A DNA stretch of 64,000 nt, taken from positions 7,967,501 to 8,031,500 of the forward strand of contig CP136896.1 of NCBI GenBank assembly GCA_034359265.1. Reading direction: 5' to 3'. Under the pieces are notes generated by a model, which saw nothing but the letters and a program-made list of their open reading frames with translations, had not been told where the DNA came from and ran no database searches. Made by a program: the position numbers and the translations under genes. The stretch comes from Canna indica (taxonomy: Eukaryota > Streptophyta > Magnoliopsida > Zingiberales > Cannaceae). Of the stretch, positions 36,885 through 48,497 are shown in pieces (position 1 is the first letter of the stretch; every line of letters starts with the position of its first letter).

Positions 36885-39800
36885 CTACAATGAATTCAGT
36901 CTTTTTAACTTCAACAATCCCAGCTTGGGACCCCAATCAGCATACACTGCAGAAATGGACTACCCTATGATTAGGGAATTAGTTCAGAAAACTGAATCTG
37001 TTCAGAAAGTAGAGTCAGCTCAGAAGGTAGAGTCAGCCTTCTCTACGGCGGAATCCAATGTCACAAGAGTTCCGAGGGAACCCATCATGGGACCAGCCCA
37101 ATACCTGCCTGGAAGATCAGTAGCACCAACCCCGCAGAGTATACCTACCATTTCCTCAAGAATAGGAAAATTACGGGGAGGATATTCAAAGTATCACTCA
37201 GAAGTATACAACCTTCCCTCAGCTCAGATGAATACTGGAGCGATCCTAGTGCTCCCCGAAAACATTGGCCAATATTGTGATGTGATATCCCGATGGGAGT
37301 CAATCACCTTGAATATCTTGAATGAAAGAAACTGGCCAGATAATAAATCTAAAATGTGTTATGTGGAAAACCTACTAGGAGAGACAGAGAAGCAAGCTTG
37401 GGTACAATGGCGAATGTCGTATCCTACTGAATATGATGAGATCACCAGCATCGCCGAAGATCCACAAAATATTCTGTCCCAAGTAAGGCGTATGTTCCTA
37501 CTTGAGGACCCTACCACTGGGTCTACTGAAGAACAAACCAGAGCTTATGAAGACATAGAGAGGTTATCCTGTCACCATGTGAAAGACCTCTTCCACTATA
37601 TCAATGATTTCAAGGTCCTTGCGGCTAAGTCAGGTCGCATGTTTGTTTCTACAGAATTATCAAATAAATTCTTCAAAAAGATGCCCCCTCTACCGGGCAG
37701 AGAATTGGAAGCAGCCTTCTTCACTAAGTATCCAGGTTGCCAAATTGGTCTATTCCCCCGGATTCACTTTACTTACAATTATCTCGAAGATCAATGCAAG
37801 AAAGCAGCCCTTCAGCGCAGCCTGAAAGACCTAAGCATTTGCTCTCAAATACCACTTCCGGGATATTACCAAAAGGAAAAGAAATACGGACTGAGGAAAT
37901 CAAAGACGTACAAGGGTAAGCCCCATGAATCCCATGTACGCATCTTTAAAAGAAAACACTCCGACAAGGTCCGCAAGTGCAAATGTTTCATTTGTGGGGA
38001 GGAAGGACACTTCACCCGCGATTGCAAAGGGAAACGAGGAAACATTGCACGTGCGGCAGTAGTTGAAAACTTGGATTTAGCAGACGACTGGGATGTTGTA
38101 TCAGTCGATTTTGATGAACCTGACAGTGAAGGCATCTGCTCCTTCTCAGAAGGAGAGTCAGGTCTTGCTACCAAGCTCTCCATAGATTGGGGAGATTACC
38201 CCTTTGAAACAGCATTTGTTCTTACTCATATTGAACCAGAAAAATCATGGCGAGCCAACGTTACTCTTCCAACCAATATGCAGGATTGTTCTCATCAGTG
38301 GGAGGACAACTCAGAGGTGACTAAAGGGTGCGAAAAATGCACCATGTGTCAAGAGCCAACGAATCCTAACATGCGCTCCCATTGCAGATTGTGCACAATA
38401 ACTGTGTGTCCTATGTGCTCAAGATTTCGTCTTGGACGAAAAATTATCATTAAAAGAGCACCTTTTAAACCTTATGATGAGAAAGATGCGCTCATTAGGG
38501 AACTCCTTGAGTACGTGACCTTTCTGTTAGTAGAAAATGAAAGAATCAAGCAAGAACTTACTGAATCCCAACTATCAAAGGATCTGCAGAGCCTTGAAGC
38601 AGAATTTGAAAAACTGAATATCGACAAAAGTAAGCAAAAAGGAAAAGCCCCTTGGATAGACAACGATGAAGAGATAATAATCAAAAACACTGGGATCAGT
38701 TTTAGAGAGTCAGCTTCTAAAGCTGCCCTTGAAGCCATTGATGAAGAGAAAATTAAGTCCATTTACCAAGGGATTTATAAAGGACGTAGAGTCTTGAATA
38801 GGCTTTACAACATGGAAATCATTATGGACATTCCAAACGTAAAACAATTCAAGGTACAGGCCATTCTGGATACCGGAGCTACGGTATGTTGTATAGATCA
38901 AGACTCTATACCGGCCGAAGCGCTTGAGCAAAGCGCGTACCCTATTCAAATCAACGGAGTCAATTCCCAGCAGACAGCAAGAAACAAGTTGAAAGGTGGA
39001 CTGATGTCCATCGAAGAAAACAAATTCAAAATTCCTTTCACGTATGCTTTCCCGATGGGAAAAAGAGATGGTATTCAAATGTTGATTGGTTGTAACTTTA
39101 TTCGGGCCATGCAAGGAGGAGTCCGAATAGAGGAGCAAACTGTGACCTTCTACAAGAAAGTAACCACAATTACAACCAGGCTTGACATCGAAATCACAGC
39201 TTCAGCAACTATTGAAGAACTCAGCCTTTCTGAAGATGAATATCTGGAAGTAAAGAATGCTGTGGCTTATGATAATTTCAAAGAGTCAGCCAGCTTTAAG
39301 CAAAAATTCAGCCCACTCTTGGACAGATTAAGAGAACAGGGCTATATTGGAGAGAACCCGGCCCAACATTGGGCCAAAAACCAAGTTACTTGCAAACTGG
39401 ATATTATTAATCCAGATCTGACAATACAAGACAGACCTCTTAAGCACGTTACTCCGCTCATGAAGGAACAATATGACAGACACGTCAAAGCACTTCTTCA
39501 GATTGGGGCCATTCGGCCCAACACAAGTCGTCACCGAACTATGGCGATCATGGTAAATTCTGGCACTAGTATTGATCCCATCACAGGGAAGGAGGTCAAA
39601 GGTAAGGAGAGAATAGTTTTTAATTATCGGACCCTAAATGATAATACTCATAAAGACCAGTACAGCTTACCTGGCATCAATACCATTTTGAAGAAGATCG
39701 GAAACAGTAAAATATTTTCAAAGTTTGACCTGAAGAGTGGTTTTCATCAGGTGGCCATGGATCCTGAGTCGATTCCATGGACCGCGTTTATAGTTCCTGG

Positions 39801-41277
39801 AGGCCTTTATGAATGGCTGGTCATGCCATTTGGCCTCAAGAATGCACCTGCAATCTTCCAACGGAAGATGGATCAATGTTTCGCAGGAACTGACTCTTTC
39901 ATTGCAGTTTACATTGACGATATCCTTGTGTTCTCTGAGAATGAGAAACTACATGCCAAGCATCTGGAAGAGATGCTAAAGATATGTGAAAAATGGGGAT
40001 TGGTATTATCCCCTTCAAAGATCAAGATTGCTACAAGGGAGATCAAATTTTTGGGGGCTATCATTGGTGATAGTAAAATTAAATTACAGCCCCATATTAT
40101 CAAGAAAATCGTCAGCTTTGACATAGAACAACTAAAGAGTAAGACTGGCATGAGATCATGGTTAGGACTCTTGAATTATGCAAGGACTTATATCCCAAAC
40201 CTTGGGACTCTACTCGGTCCATTATACTCCAAGACTGGACCCCAGGGGGACAAAAGACTGAAACCTTCAGACGTTCAACTTATATCCAAGATAAAGGAGA
40301 TTGTCCAATCACTTCCTGACCTAGAATTACCAGCCCCAGGATCCTATATCATCCTGGAAACTGACGGCTGCATGGAAGGATGGGGAGGGGTTTGCAAGTG
40401 GAAACCCAAGAAAAACGACCCCCAAAGCACTGAGAAAGTTTGTGCATATGCAAGCGGGAAATTCCCTGTTACCAAGTCAGCCATAGATGCTGAAATCTTC
40501 GCCTGCATTGAAACCTTGAGGTCTCTAAAAATTCACTATCTAGACCAGAAAGAGATCACCCTACGAACTGACTGTCAAGCCATAATTAGCTTTTATAACA
40601 AGTCAGCTTCAACAAAACCATCCAGAGTTAGATGGTTGAACTTTTTGGATTACATTACAGGTACTGGAGTCCTCATCAACTTTGAACACATTGATGGGAA
40701 ACATAACTCATTGGCAGACGCATTATCCAGACTCACAGTAAATTTGGTCCAAATTCAAGAACCAGAGGAATCAGCCACACGATATCTCAGACAACTTGAG
40801 GAAGCATTGAAGGAGGTAAAAGAAAACCTACCTCCCCCCAGAATAATCAGTCAACTATGCAAGGCAGTTGAACAAATTAGTGTAACTCTTTCGACCCACA
40901 CAACACTGATGACGGTCATAGCTTGGGACGACGAAACTCGTGACAACCTTGATGACAATGATGAAGCAATTAGCATCCTTATGGAGGAGATGACAAACCG
41001 ACATTATGAGTACTACGAGTACTACCCTGAAGCCAGTTTCTACTATGGCTCACCAATAAGGATGAACGAAGTTCCCGACTATGACGACTTCATAACTGAC
41101 CTTAGAGAACAGAGAAAAGAAGAAGAACAATTTCAGAAGAAAGAAGCAGAAAAGCTTGAAGAACATCGTCAAAACATGCCTCACTGGGCTAGCATCCCTT
41201 ATTGGGAGGAATTAGCAAATGATGAAGAAGTTGAAAGACTTGATAAGTACCATGCTGAAATAATGAAGATGGAATAG
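36885..41277 (+). pseudogene. Viral polyprotein (coat, protease, RT, RNase H), 5'-truncated
   Basis: The long open frame (apparent start 36832, but viral from about 36885) encodes, in order: badnavirus-type coat region (about 37270-38050); CCHC finger CKCFICGEEGHFTRDC (37978-38025); a second Cys-rich motif (about 38287-38420); aspartic protease with DTGA (near 38869); reverse transcriptase (about 39600-40080) with YIDD near 39912; and RNase H (about 40350-40730). This domain order is that of badnavirus and tungrovirus ORF3. The N-terminal movement protein is missing from this block. An in-frame TAG at 41275-41277 interrupts the frame; the same frame is open for a further 75 codons to TAA at 41503-41505, so the stop may be a mutation after integration. 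With no movement domain the gene is a relic despite its long frame. Confidence 0.88.
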
Positions 41278-41608
41278 CCAGAATGTTCCAGAGCCCGAGA
41301 AAGGGAGGCCAACACAACACTGATTCAGCAGGAAAGATTGGAAGATCACAACAGATACTTAGAAGAAGATAAACTGTTCAAGAATGCTATGCAGAAACTC
41401 ATAGAGAGAAACAAGGCATTCTTCAAAGCTCCTGAAGAAAAGCAAGACAATTTGACTGAGCGGGATCCTGAGACTCTCAGGAAGTATCCCGCTACTGAAG
41501 AATAAGCACCATCACTCCGGGGAAGTGAAGACCCTGTTAACAAATATTCGCAGGGGAAATAGGAAACCCCTAAAGCAAATATCCTAAGTTATCTAATATT
41601 TATTTGTT

Positions 41609-42052
41609 TTGTTACAGATGATCCTTGACAAGCTCAAACAAATGGCGGATAAATGCAGAAGAACTTATGCCACCACGAAGAGAGCCATTATGACCGCCCA
41701 GCATTGGGCCGTTCTCGGAGGATCCCATGGGTTAGAAGAAATGGAAGAACTCACGTGCAGTCTGATGTACGGCGAAATTTATTCACTAGATGAAGTAGAC
41801 GAATGGGCTTCCAAGATTCTAAAAATCCACCAAAATCAAACCCAAAAGGTCTTGACAGAACTAGAAATATTACTGGCAATGGCCTATTTGCAAAAGGCCC
41901 GACTGGAACAAGCTGCTGTAAATGATAACTATTCAGAAGATGCACTTGGGCCACTGACACACCATATTCAAAACCTGGAGTCATGCCACAAGATGATCAC
42001 TAGTAGCAGGACCAGTAATGCTTACTGCAACATCAGATTCGCTCATATCTGA
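41609..42052 (+). CDS. Viral small ORF downstream of the polyprotein
   Basis: A 147-codon frame, mostly predicted helical and rich in Glu, Lys, Leu and Ala, with no motif I recognise. Its position (after the polyprotein, before the promoter) is that of ORF4 in Rice tungro bacilliform virus, which is expressed from a spliced RNA. Just before the second codon-scale ATG lies TTTGTTTTGTTACAG|ATG, a good acceptor-like sequence at about 41604-41618, so a spliced mode of expression is possible. The homology is not established; it could instead be an ORF1-like protein displaced by rearrangement. Confidence 0.55.
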   Translation: MLQMILDKLKQMADKCRRTYATTKRAIMTAQHWAVLGGSHGLEEMEELTCSLMYGEIYSLDEVDEWASKILKIHQNQTQKVLTELEILLAMAYLQKARLEQAAVNDNYSEDALGPLTHHIQNLESCHKMITSSRTSNAYCNIRFAHI

Positions 42053-42295
42053 AACAGGAAGATAAGACCGACAAAGGGAATCCAGAAACAACTCAGACAG
42101 CTACTCAAGGACAATAATGCACCAACTTTCATGCTGGAAAGGTGCATGTACAGTACTACTAGTCGTGTAAAGCAATACCACTAGTTATATAAAGAAGATT
42201 CTCCACTGTAGAAAGCCAGTATGTGAGTGGACGATGGGGCCCCATGTGCACCCGCACTCACTTATTGAGCCTCTTCGAGAGACTTCTTACCTATC

Positions 42296-42302
42296 TATAT
42301 AA
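42296..42302 (+). promoter_or_regulatory. TATA box of viral pregenomic promoter
   Basis: CTATATAAGC, followed about 30 bp later by GC-balanced leader sequence. An inverted copy of the same region lies at 36702-36884, and upstream parts recur at 43727-43811. Expression in the plant is unknown. Confidence 0.75.
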
Positions 42303-42506
42303 GCGTGCGACTAAGGAGTTGCAGAGCAGACTTCGCCTAACGAAGCAGTTCTACTTCTCCCACTGTACTATTTGAAGTATTGTGAAGTAATCAAAGCTTT
42401 TAAGCCTTCAATCACTTGCTTGTGTCTTATTATTCCTCGACTAGCTCCAGCGTTCGACGTAACCCGCGATCTATTCGAGAAGCACGCATCCGCATCCGTT
42501 TTATCC

Positions 42507-42518
42507 TGGTATCAGAGC
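42507..42518 (+). other. Met-tRNA primer binding site of the pararetrovirus
   Basis: TGGTATCAGAGC is the standard plant pararetrovirus primer site complementary to the 3' end of initiator tRNA-Met. It lies about 205 bp downstream of the TATA box and conventionally marks position 1 of the circular genome. Confidence 0.9.
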
Positions 42519-42787
42519 TTATTTCTAATCCAAGGTACACATTTCAATTTTCTTGCGAACTACTCCGCTTTTTATATACTTCGTTTTGTTTGAAAACCTA
42601 GATTGTGACCTCTAATCCCAACTTAAGATAGACGATAACGAGGGTGGAGTACTCTCCATATAGAGGAAGATCCCGCTACATTCGTTATCTTGAGTCAGCC
42701 TTAGATAAACAATCAACGTTTTCTGCATAACCAAGTTATATTAAGCCTGTTGTTCAAAAGAACCTTTTTTCTGTACCAACCTGCTAC

Positions 42788-43142
42788 ATGAGTGACTGGA
42801 GATTAACGGCAGCAAGTACAGCCTATCTCCAAGCCCTTCAAGCAACTGAATCACTTGGACAACCCGCAGTTGGATTTGTCTCAACTCTCTCTGTTAATCC
42901 TCAAAAGCCATCTGAAACTGTTATAAAGCAATTGAACGTCCTGATTCAATTAACTGTCAAAATCAAAGAAGATCTCGACGCTCTTAAACTTGAGGTCAAG
43001 AACCTTAAAGAAGCAAAAGCCAAAAGCTTGGCTAATCCAGACGAGTTAGCAAGCTCAATAGACTCCCTTACAAAAGATTTGCAGAAATTGCAACTGGGAG
43101 AGTCATCCTCAAAGACTGCCACTATTCCTAAGCTTAAAGGAA
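42788..43142 (+). pseudogene. ORF2-like virion-associated protein, 3' end lost at junction
   Basis: The frame opens at 42788, and its start region, with a GxPAVGFV phrase, then a long Leu/Lys/Glu heptad stretch (about residues 40-80), resembles the coiled-coil virion-associated ORF2 protein of badnaviruses. The viral reading breaks near 43142-43163, where sequence changes to an inverted polyprotein fragment; the residues after that point in the open frame are foreign. The expected basic C-terminus is therefore absent. Confidence 0.6.
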
Positions 43143-43162
43143 ATGGCGTCGACAGCAGGGTA

Positions 43163-43725
43163 TACAACTACGGAGAGCTTGGTAGCAAGACCTGACTCTC
43201 CTTCTGAGAAGGAGCAGATGCCTTCACTGTCAGGTTCATCAAAATCGACTGATACAACATCCCAGTCGTCTGCTAAATCCAAGTTTTCAACTACTGCCGC
43301 ACGTGCAATGTTTCCTCGTTTCCCTTTGCAATCGCGGGCGAAGTGTCCTTCCTCCCCACAAATGAAACATTTGCACTTGCGGACCTTGTCGGAGTGTTTT
43401 CTTTTAAAGATGCGTACATGGGATTCATGGGGCTTACCCTCGTACGTCTTTGATTTCCTCAGTCCGTATTTCTTTTCCTTTTGGTAATATCCCGGAAGTG
43501 GTATTTGAGAGCAAATGCTGAGGTCTTTCAGGCTGCGCTGAAGGGCTGCTTTCTTGCATTGATCTTCGAGATAATTGGTACTAAGGCGTTAACTCCGGCG
43601 TTTCTGCGGTGCAGGGTCTGCAGTCTTACCATGATCATCCCCATATGGAGATGTTGGAGACCTTCTTGGGTCAGTCTGTTGTAACTTTGATCTGTGATAA
43701 AGGGGAGTTCTACTTGGGCTCCCTC
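43163..43725 (-). pseudogene. Inverted viral block: movement protein piece joined to coat piece
   Basis: On the minus strand, 43725-43575 translates as a caulimovirid movement-protein core segment (ITDQSY and HRRNAG are visible), and 43572-43163 is a near copy of 37783-38183 including the CCHC finger. The intervening part of the polyprotein is deleted. This is the only movement-protein sequence seen in the window. Confidence 0.75.
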
Positions 43726-43726
43726 A

Positions 43727-43811
43727 GTATACCACTAGTTATATAAAGAAGATTCTCCACTGTAGAAAGCCAGTATGTGAGTGGACGATGGGGCCCCATG
43801 TGCACCCGCAG
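43727..43811 (+). repeat. Direct copy of viral promoter upstream part
   Basis: Nearly identical to about 42173-42255 (ACCACTAGTTATATAAAGAAG onward to GTGCACCCGCA), ending before the TATA box. It marks the right edge of the viral mosaic. Confidence 0.85.
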
Positions 43812-44115
43812 CACAACGGAAGCCACCTGCCTCTTATTTGGTCGATTCATGTTCCACGTTTAGTGTTCATTCTACTTGAGCAAAAAGTCAGAAAGTGCTG
43901 TGTATATATGTTCATTTTATTGAACCTTTTTATGCACATTTAATGTTTGAAGATTGACCAAAGAGTTTTGTTTCTCAAGTTCACGAATTCACGAATTTAG
44001 GACAATATTACAATCTTATTTGGACTGTAAAAAAGATGAATTTAAGATCTATGAAGCTATCAAAATTAGGAATCTCTTGTATATTGTTTAGAGGGTGACG
44101 ATGGTTGGCATTCTA

Positions 44116-44661
44116 TCATGGTGGAGTCTCAACAAGTTCTTCTGTTTTCGACTCCTTCCTCCACTCTTCCCTTATCCTGCTGATAAACTCATCCGATCTC
44201 TTTTGCAAGTCCTCGTTAGCATATTCTTCTTCATCATCGAGGTCGTCATGCTCCCCATTTCCAACAATCAACCTATCGTTGTCTTCTTCACGACCTTCCT
44301 CCTCGTCGTCATCATCATTTGCATTGCTTAGTTTCTCAACTATGCCACAGCTATCGTCTTCATTTGTGCTGCCATTACCATTAGGAATTGCATCCACTGT
44401 CATGATTTCCAGCAATGAGCTCGTGCTGCTCGCTGCCGACCCCATTGTGGACGACGGCGACGGCGAAATCATGCTGCTTACGAAGATGATGAATGGCAAA
44501 ATGTTGAACACCACAAACGCCAGGGAATGAGACGTCCCATGTTGTTGCTTCAGCTTAGCAAGCAACTCGCCAACGCAGAACACAAGCGGAGGCAATAAAA
44601 CAGCAGCCGAGCACATCATCTTCAGCACAGGCGAAAGCTTCATTTCCAGCACTTGCTTCAT
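44116..44661 (-). CDS. Small acidic membrane protein, DUF4408/DUF761-like
   Basis: An intact 181-codon frame. Residues about 14-36 (MMCSAAVLLPPLVFCVGELL) and 46-64 (LAFVVFNILPFIIFVSSMI) are hydrophobic and could be two membrane segments. A Ser-rich and then strongly acidic linker follows (DDDDEEEGREED), and the C-terminus has EDLQKRSDEFISRIREEW, the pattern of the DUF761 tail in plant-specific proteins that often carry an N-terminal DUF4408. The biochemical role is unknown. A second Met at residue 7 is an alternative start. An antisense frame on the plus strand is a shadow. A TTTAAATA element at about 44698-44706 (minus strand) may serve as the TATA box. Confidence 0.75.
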   Translation of the reverse strand: MKQVLEMKLSPVLKMMCSAAVLLPPLVFCVGELLAKLKQQHGTSHSLAFVVFNILPFIIFVSSMISPSPSSTMGSAASSTSSLLEIMTVDAIPNGNGSTNEDDSCGIVEKLSNANDDDDEEEGREEDNDRLIVGNGEHDDLDDEEEYANEDLQKRSDEFISRIREEWRKESKTEELVETPP

Positions 44662-45884
44662 CGCAATGATAGCTTGCTCTGGTCTTGATCTTTTGCTCTA
44701 TTTAAATCAACTTTGCTTGCACCCTCTTGTACTTCTCAAACACGGCTTCATTTTGAGTCCATGTCTGAAATGGACTCATAAAAAACGGCGCTGACTTAGT
44801 TTCCAGCTCAAAAATAGTAGGGAAATTATGCTTACTGTGAGCTGCACCATCCTGTAAATTTCCATGTACTTGTGACGAAGAAATGTATAAGCTTCATAAC
44901 CTGAATTAAACCCCATTTGTAATACAATTTTGAACACTAAAAATATATATGGGTGCAATATTTATTATAATATATACTTGAGTAGTATCCAAGAAAGAAC
45001 AAGCTTGAACTCTCTAGTAGAAAAATAAGCAAAGATTGTACGTTAACACATTCTTTGGAACTTTCGCTGTAATCCAAAAATTTATTCATAGCATATACTT
45101 ACTGATCCTTATTTGAGAAGCTACTTCTTGAAGAGATGGTACGGAGTCTCTTTCTAGTTGACATAAATTATACTCTTACATTTGGTCAATAAATCATTTA
45201 ATATTATTTTTTGAATACCTAAGTAATAGTCGATATATGCAATATCATAAAGCAAAATTTTATATCATTGAGAAATAGTAAAATATAAATATTATTAAAA
45301 TTTTTATCCCAAAGCTTCAGGCTTAATAAATAATAGCATATAAACTATCAAGTTTCTCATCTTTATCACATTGATTAAAAAAATCAATGGAATAGTCAAA
45401 TTAAAATAATATAAATGGGATACTCTCCTACATATCTAATAATTAAAAATGTAAAGAAATTTCCTAAATATTATTGAGTTTTGATCAAATTGATTGGGGT
45501 CTCACTTCGATCATTCGATGATCAATTTGGTCTCAATATAAAGTTTAAAAACCTATTTAATTGGTCACTCTATTTAGATTTTAAAAATATTGGTTCACTA
45601 TCCATTTGAAGTTATGAATTATTGTAGTGAATATAATTTAATTTTTAAAATAATAAAATCATATTACATAAAATATTTTCTGGAAAAGTCCCATTAAATA
45701 GCTGTTTTATAAAATAATTTTTCTTGTTATTACATAATTTTTATAAAAACAATTATATTAAAATGCACAGAAGTGGCTTTAGAAACAATAGTCAGATATA
45801 TAATTAATCTATTTCTTAAATTTTTGTAAAAGAGTTCTAATAATCATGGTAATTACATAGGTAGATAACTAGTTTTGGAAAAAA
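44662..45884. other. AT-rich intergenic sequence
   Basis: Nothing supported beyond the probable promoter of the DUF761-like gene at the left end. Very AT-rich from about 44930. Confidence 0.5.
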
Positions 45885-46592
45885 TTTGGATGGATTTAAA
45901 CTGACATCGTAGCAATAACCTTGTTTTATGGTGTTGCCACTGCAACAAATGCATGAAAACAGACATTTATTAGAGTGAAAATCAACACTTTTTGAGTTTG
46001 AAATCTAATTAAACCTGCTTTAAATGCGCTAGACTTAGGATCAAAATGAAGGTGAGGAGGTGATCAATGAAGAGATGAGCAGATTGTGAGAGCAGGTTTT
46101 TGAATTCTGCAGCAACTGCTAAATTCATGCTAAATTAGGATAATTAACTGATAAAAATCGACGCCTAATGACGTCGTCGGTTTAAATCCACCAAAATTAA
46201 CGTAAATTATTATAGTGTACTCAATTTTAATATTTTAAAATATTATATTTATCTATAAATAAATTAAAAAATATATTTTGATTTTTTTTAAATTTTTAAG
46301 AAAAATAATAATTTTGGTCCCTATAGTTTACTTGAATTTTAGTTTTAGTCTTTATAATTTACAAAGTTGATCCCTGTAGGTCCACGTCAGCAATGTTCAG
46401 TCAGCATCTGTTATCCACGTCAGCTCCGTTTAAGCCTCATGTGACAGTAGGGACCAAATCCTAAACGAAAATAAAGTATGTGGACTAAAATCAAAATTTT
46501 GAAACTATGAGGACTAAAATAAAAAATTTGAAATTATATGGACTAAAATTAAAATTCGAGCAAACCGCGGGGACCAAAAATATGATTTTCCC
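45885..46592. mobile_element. Foldback element G, left arm lost
   Basis: The right part matches the right half of elements E and F (GTCGTC..., TCCACGTCAGCAATGTTCAG, right end GATTTTCCC at 46592). The left end starts abruptly within inner arm sequence, so it is a truncated copy. No flanking duplication can be assigned. Confidence 0.7.
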
Positions 46593-46844
46593 ATATTTTA
46601 CCAAAAAAGTCCCCACTGTTTTTGTTTTGAAGTCCTTGTTTTTCATATTTTTTACTTTAAAACCTACTATCAATAACCAATTGAATTAATCATTTTTTTT
46701 GGGAATGCACTAAATACTTATCAATTAATTAATATATATATAAGTAAGATTCAAACATGCCACGTGGCACTTTCCTAAGAAAAGTTTGATGACCCGCAAT
46801 TTTTGATTTTTTTTATTTTTTCTTGTATGGCTCTCATCGAAATT

Positions 46845-47165
46845 TAATAATTATTGTTTAAATATACATTTAATGATTGCAGGATTGTTACCCAAATATA
46901 CACAATTGTTTAAATATACATTTAATGATTGCAGGATTGTTACCAAAATATACCAAAACCGAAATTTATATTTAATGTAAATTTAATCTTTTTTGCATCT
47001 ATCTTATCTCTCTTAGAAATTAATAATTATATTTTTCTCTCCGAAATTTAATAATTATTATTTAAATATACATTTAATGATTGCATGACTGTTATCAAAA
47101 TATACACAATTGTTTAAATATACATTTAATGATCGCATGATTATTACCAAAATATACGCAATTGA
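46845..47165. repeat. Repeats of a ~60-bp AT-rich unit
   Basis: At least four copies of a unit containing AATATACATTTAATGATTGCA and TTACCAAAATATAC, in two pairs. The same unit recurs at about 56345-56470, where a LINE fragment has inserted next to it. Confidence 0.7.
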
Positions 47166-47885
47166 AATTTATATCTTTTTAAGTAACAGAGTTTAGAGTA
47201 AATAATATATAACAAAGTCTAGAGTAAATAAGGAAGTATTTTCTCGCTCTTTGTTGGATCATTTACGCTCATTTAATATAAAAAAGTTTTTTCTCGCTAA
47301 TTTTGGATTATTCGCGCTCATTTAATAAAAAAAGAAATTTTTATGAATATTTTTATAAAATCATTCAATGTACATTTATGTAATGTTCATTCACAAAAAT
47401 TCTTTTTGGAATATTTTTTATGAATGAATCTTTTAAAAAAAATTAAAAAAATATTCACGAAATAAACGGGAAATAGTCCTAAAATGAGCGAGAAAAATAT
47501 TCCATTTTTCACAAAAGTGTGTAACATGTTACAAACTTTTTTGAAAAAATATATATAAAAAGGTAAAGAAAATACAAAAAAATATATGAATTATATTTAT
47601 TATAATAAAAATAGATTCTAAAGGTATAAAAAAAATGGGGCCTGAAAATATCAGAAATATTATTTTTGAAAATTTTGGATCGTAAATTAAAATTCATTTT
47701 TAAAATTTTGGTTTAGTAAAATTATATTTTTAATTTTATAGGACAAAGATAAATTTTTATGTCATTTTAATATAAATTCATATCGATATAGAAATGAATG
47801 TGATTGGAGCATAAGGAATATAATTTTAATAAACATTGTTGAAATTTAATTTACATTTACATATAAATATAAATATAGACTATAT

Positions 47886-48022
47886 GCTAACTATGACTAG
47901 CATAGTTGATGGCAATAGTTATAAGTTGTTTAGAGGTCTGAGGTTCGAAACCTCACTAGGGATCTCCATTGTATGAAATTTTCACCTTGTGTGGAACACG
48001 CTTTCTTTGGCAAAAAAAAAGA
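47886..48022 (+). mobile_element. tRNA-derived SINE with poly(A) tail
   Basis: A B box GGTTCGAAACC lies near 47952 with an A box-like TAGTTGATGGCAATAG about 45 bp upstream. The element ends in a poly(A) run (48012-48020). AGACTATAT is repeated at 47877-47885 and 48023-48031, a plausible target duplication. Confidence 0.65.
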
Positions 48023-48049
48023 AGACTATATAGTTGACATTTTATTAAA

Positions 48050-48497
48050 GGAAGAAGTACAACAGAAGTTCTATAAGTTTTAAGTGTTTTGGACTTTAGT
48101 CCTATAAGTTTCAATTCGATATTTTCAGCCCTATATGTTTGCTTTGTAACACATATTTAGTCATATCTATAATGGTCTGTTAACTCTGTCAACATGAATA
48201 TAACGTCGTTTATTTTTCGTGGACGAAGAATTAACGGACTATCATGGATATGATCAAATCTATGCTACGGAGCAAATATATAGGACTGAAAATTTCAAAA
48301 TAAAACTTATATGATCAAATTTGTTAATGTGTATGAATGACATTATGTCTACGTGGATGATGAGTTAACGGGCCGTCACGGATAGGACCAAATCTGCGCT
48401 ATGTAGCAAACATATACTACTGAAAATACCGAAATGAAACTAATAGGACTTAAGCTTAAAAAATTTAAAATTTATAGGACTTCCGTTGCACTTCTAT
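48050..48497. mobile_element. Foldback element D, related to element C
   Basis: Inverted arms begin GAAGTACAAC(A)GAAGT and, at the right (minus strand), GAAGTGCAACGGAAGT, followed by CCTATAAGTTT blocks as in element C at 8802. Exact edges are uncertain by a few bases and no 9-bp duplication was found, so it is an older or edge-damaged copy. Confidence 0.65.

Larger units (their letters stand above)
36445..43811. mobile_element. Rearranged endogenous pararetrovirus (Badnavirus/Tungrovirus-like)
   Basis: An integrated caulimovirid sequence in several pieces. The main plus-strand block (about 36885-43140) holds a polyprotein gene, a downstream ORF, a promoter with TATA box, a Met-tRNA primer site and an ORF2-like gene. 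Inverted fragments flank it: 36445-36625 (coat region copy), 36702-36884 (promoter copy), 43163-43572 (coat region copy) and about 43575-43725 (movement protein piece, minus strand). A further direct promoter fragment ends the locus (about 43727-43811). Plant pararetroviruses need no integration, so such loci arise through illegitimate recombination. The mosaic structure, missing 5' parts and stop codon show that no complete genome is present. Confidence 0.88.

Noticed and set aside
37866..38183. Minus-strand 105-codon frame, and its match at 43143-43487
   Set aside because: Antisense shadow of the polyprotein coat/CCHC region; the second occurrence exists only because that fragment is inverted there.
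44095..44530. Plus-strand frames of 78 and 141 codons
   Set aside because: Antisense to the DUF761-like gene, whose own frame has recognisable membrane segments and C-terminal motif.
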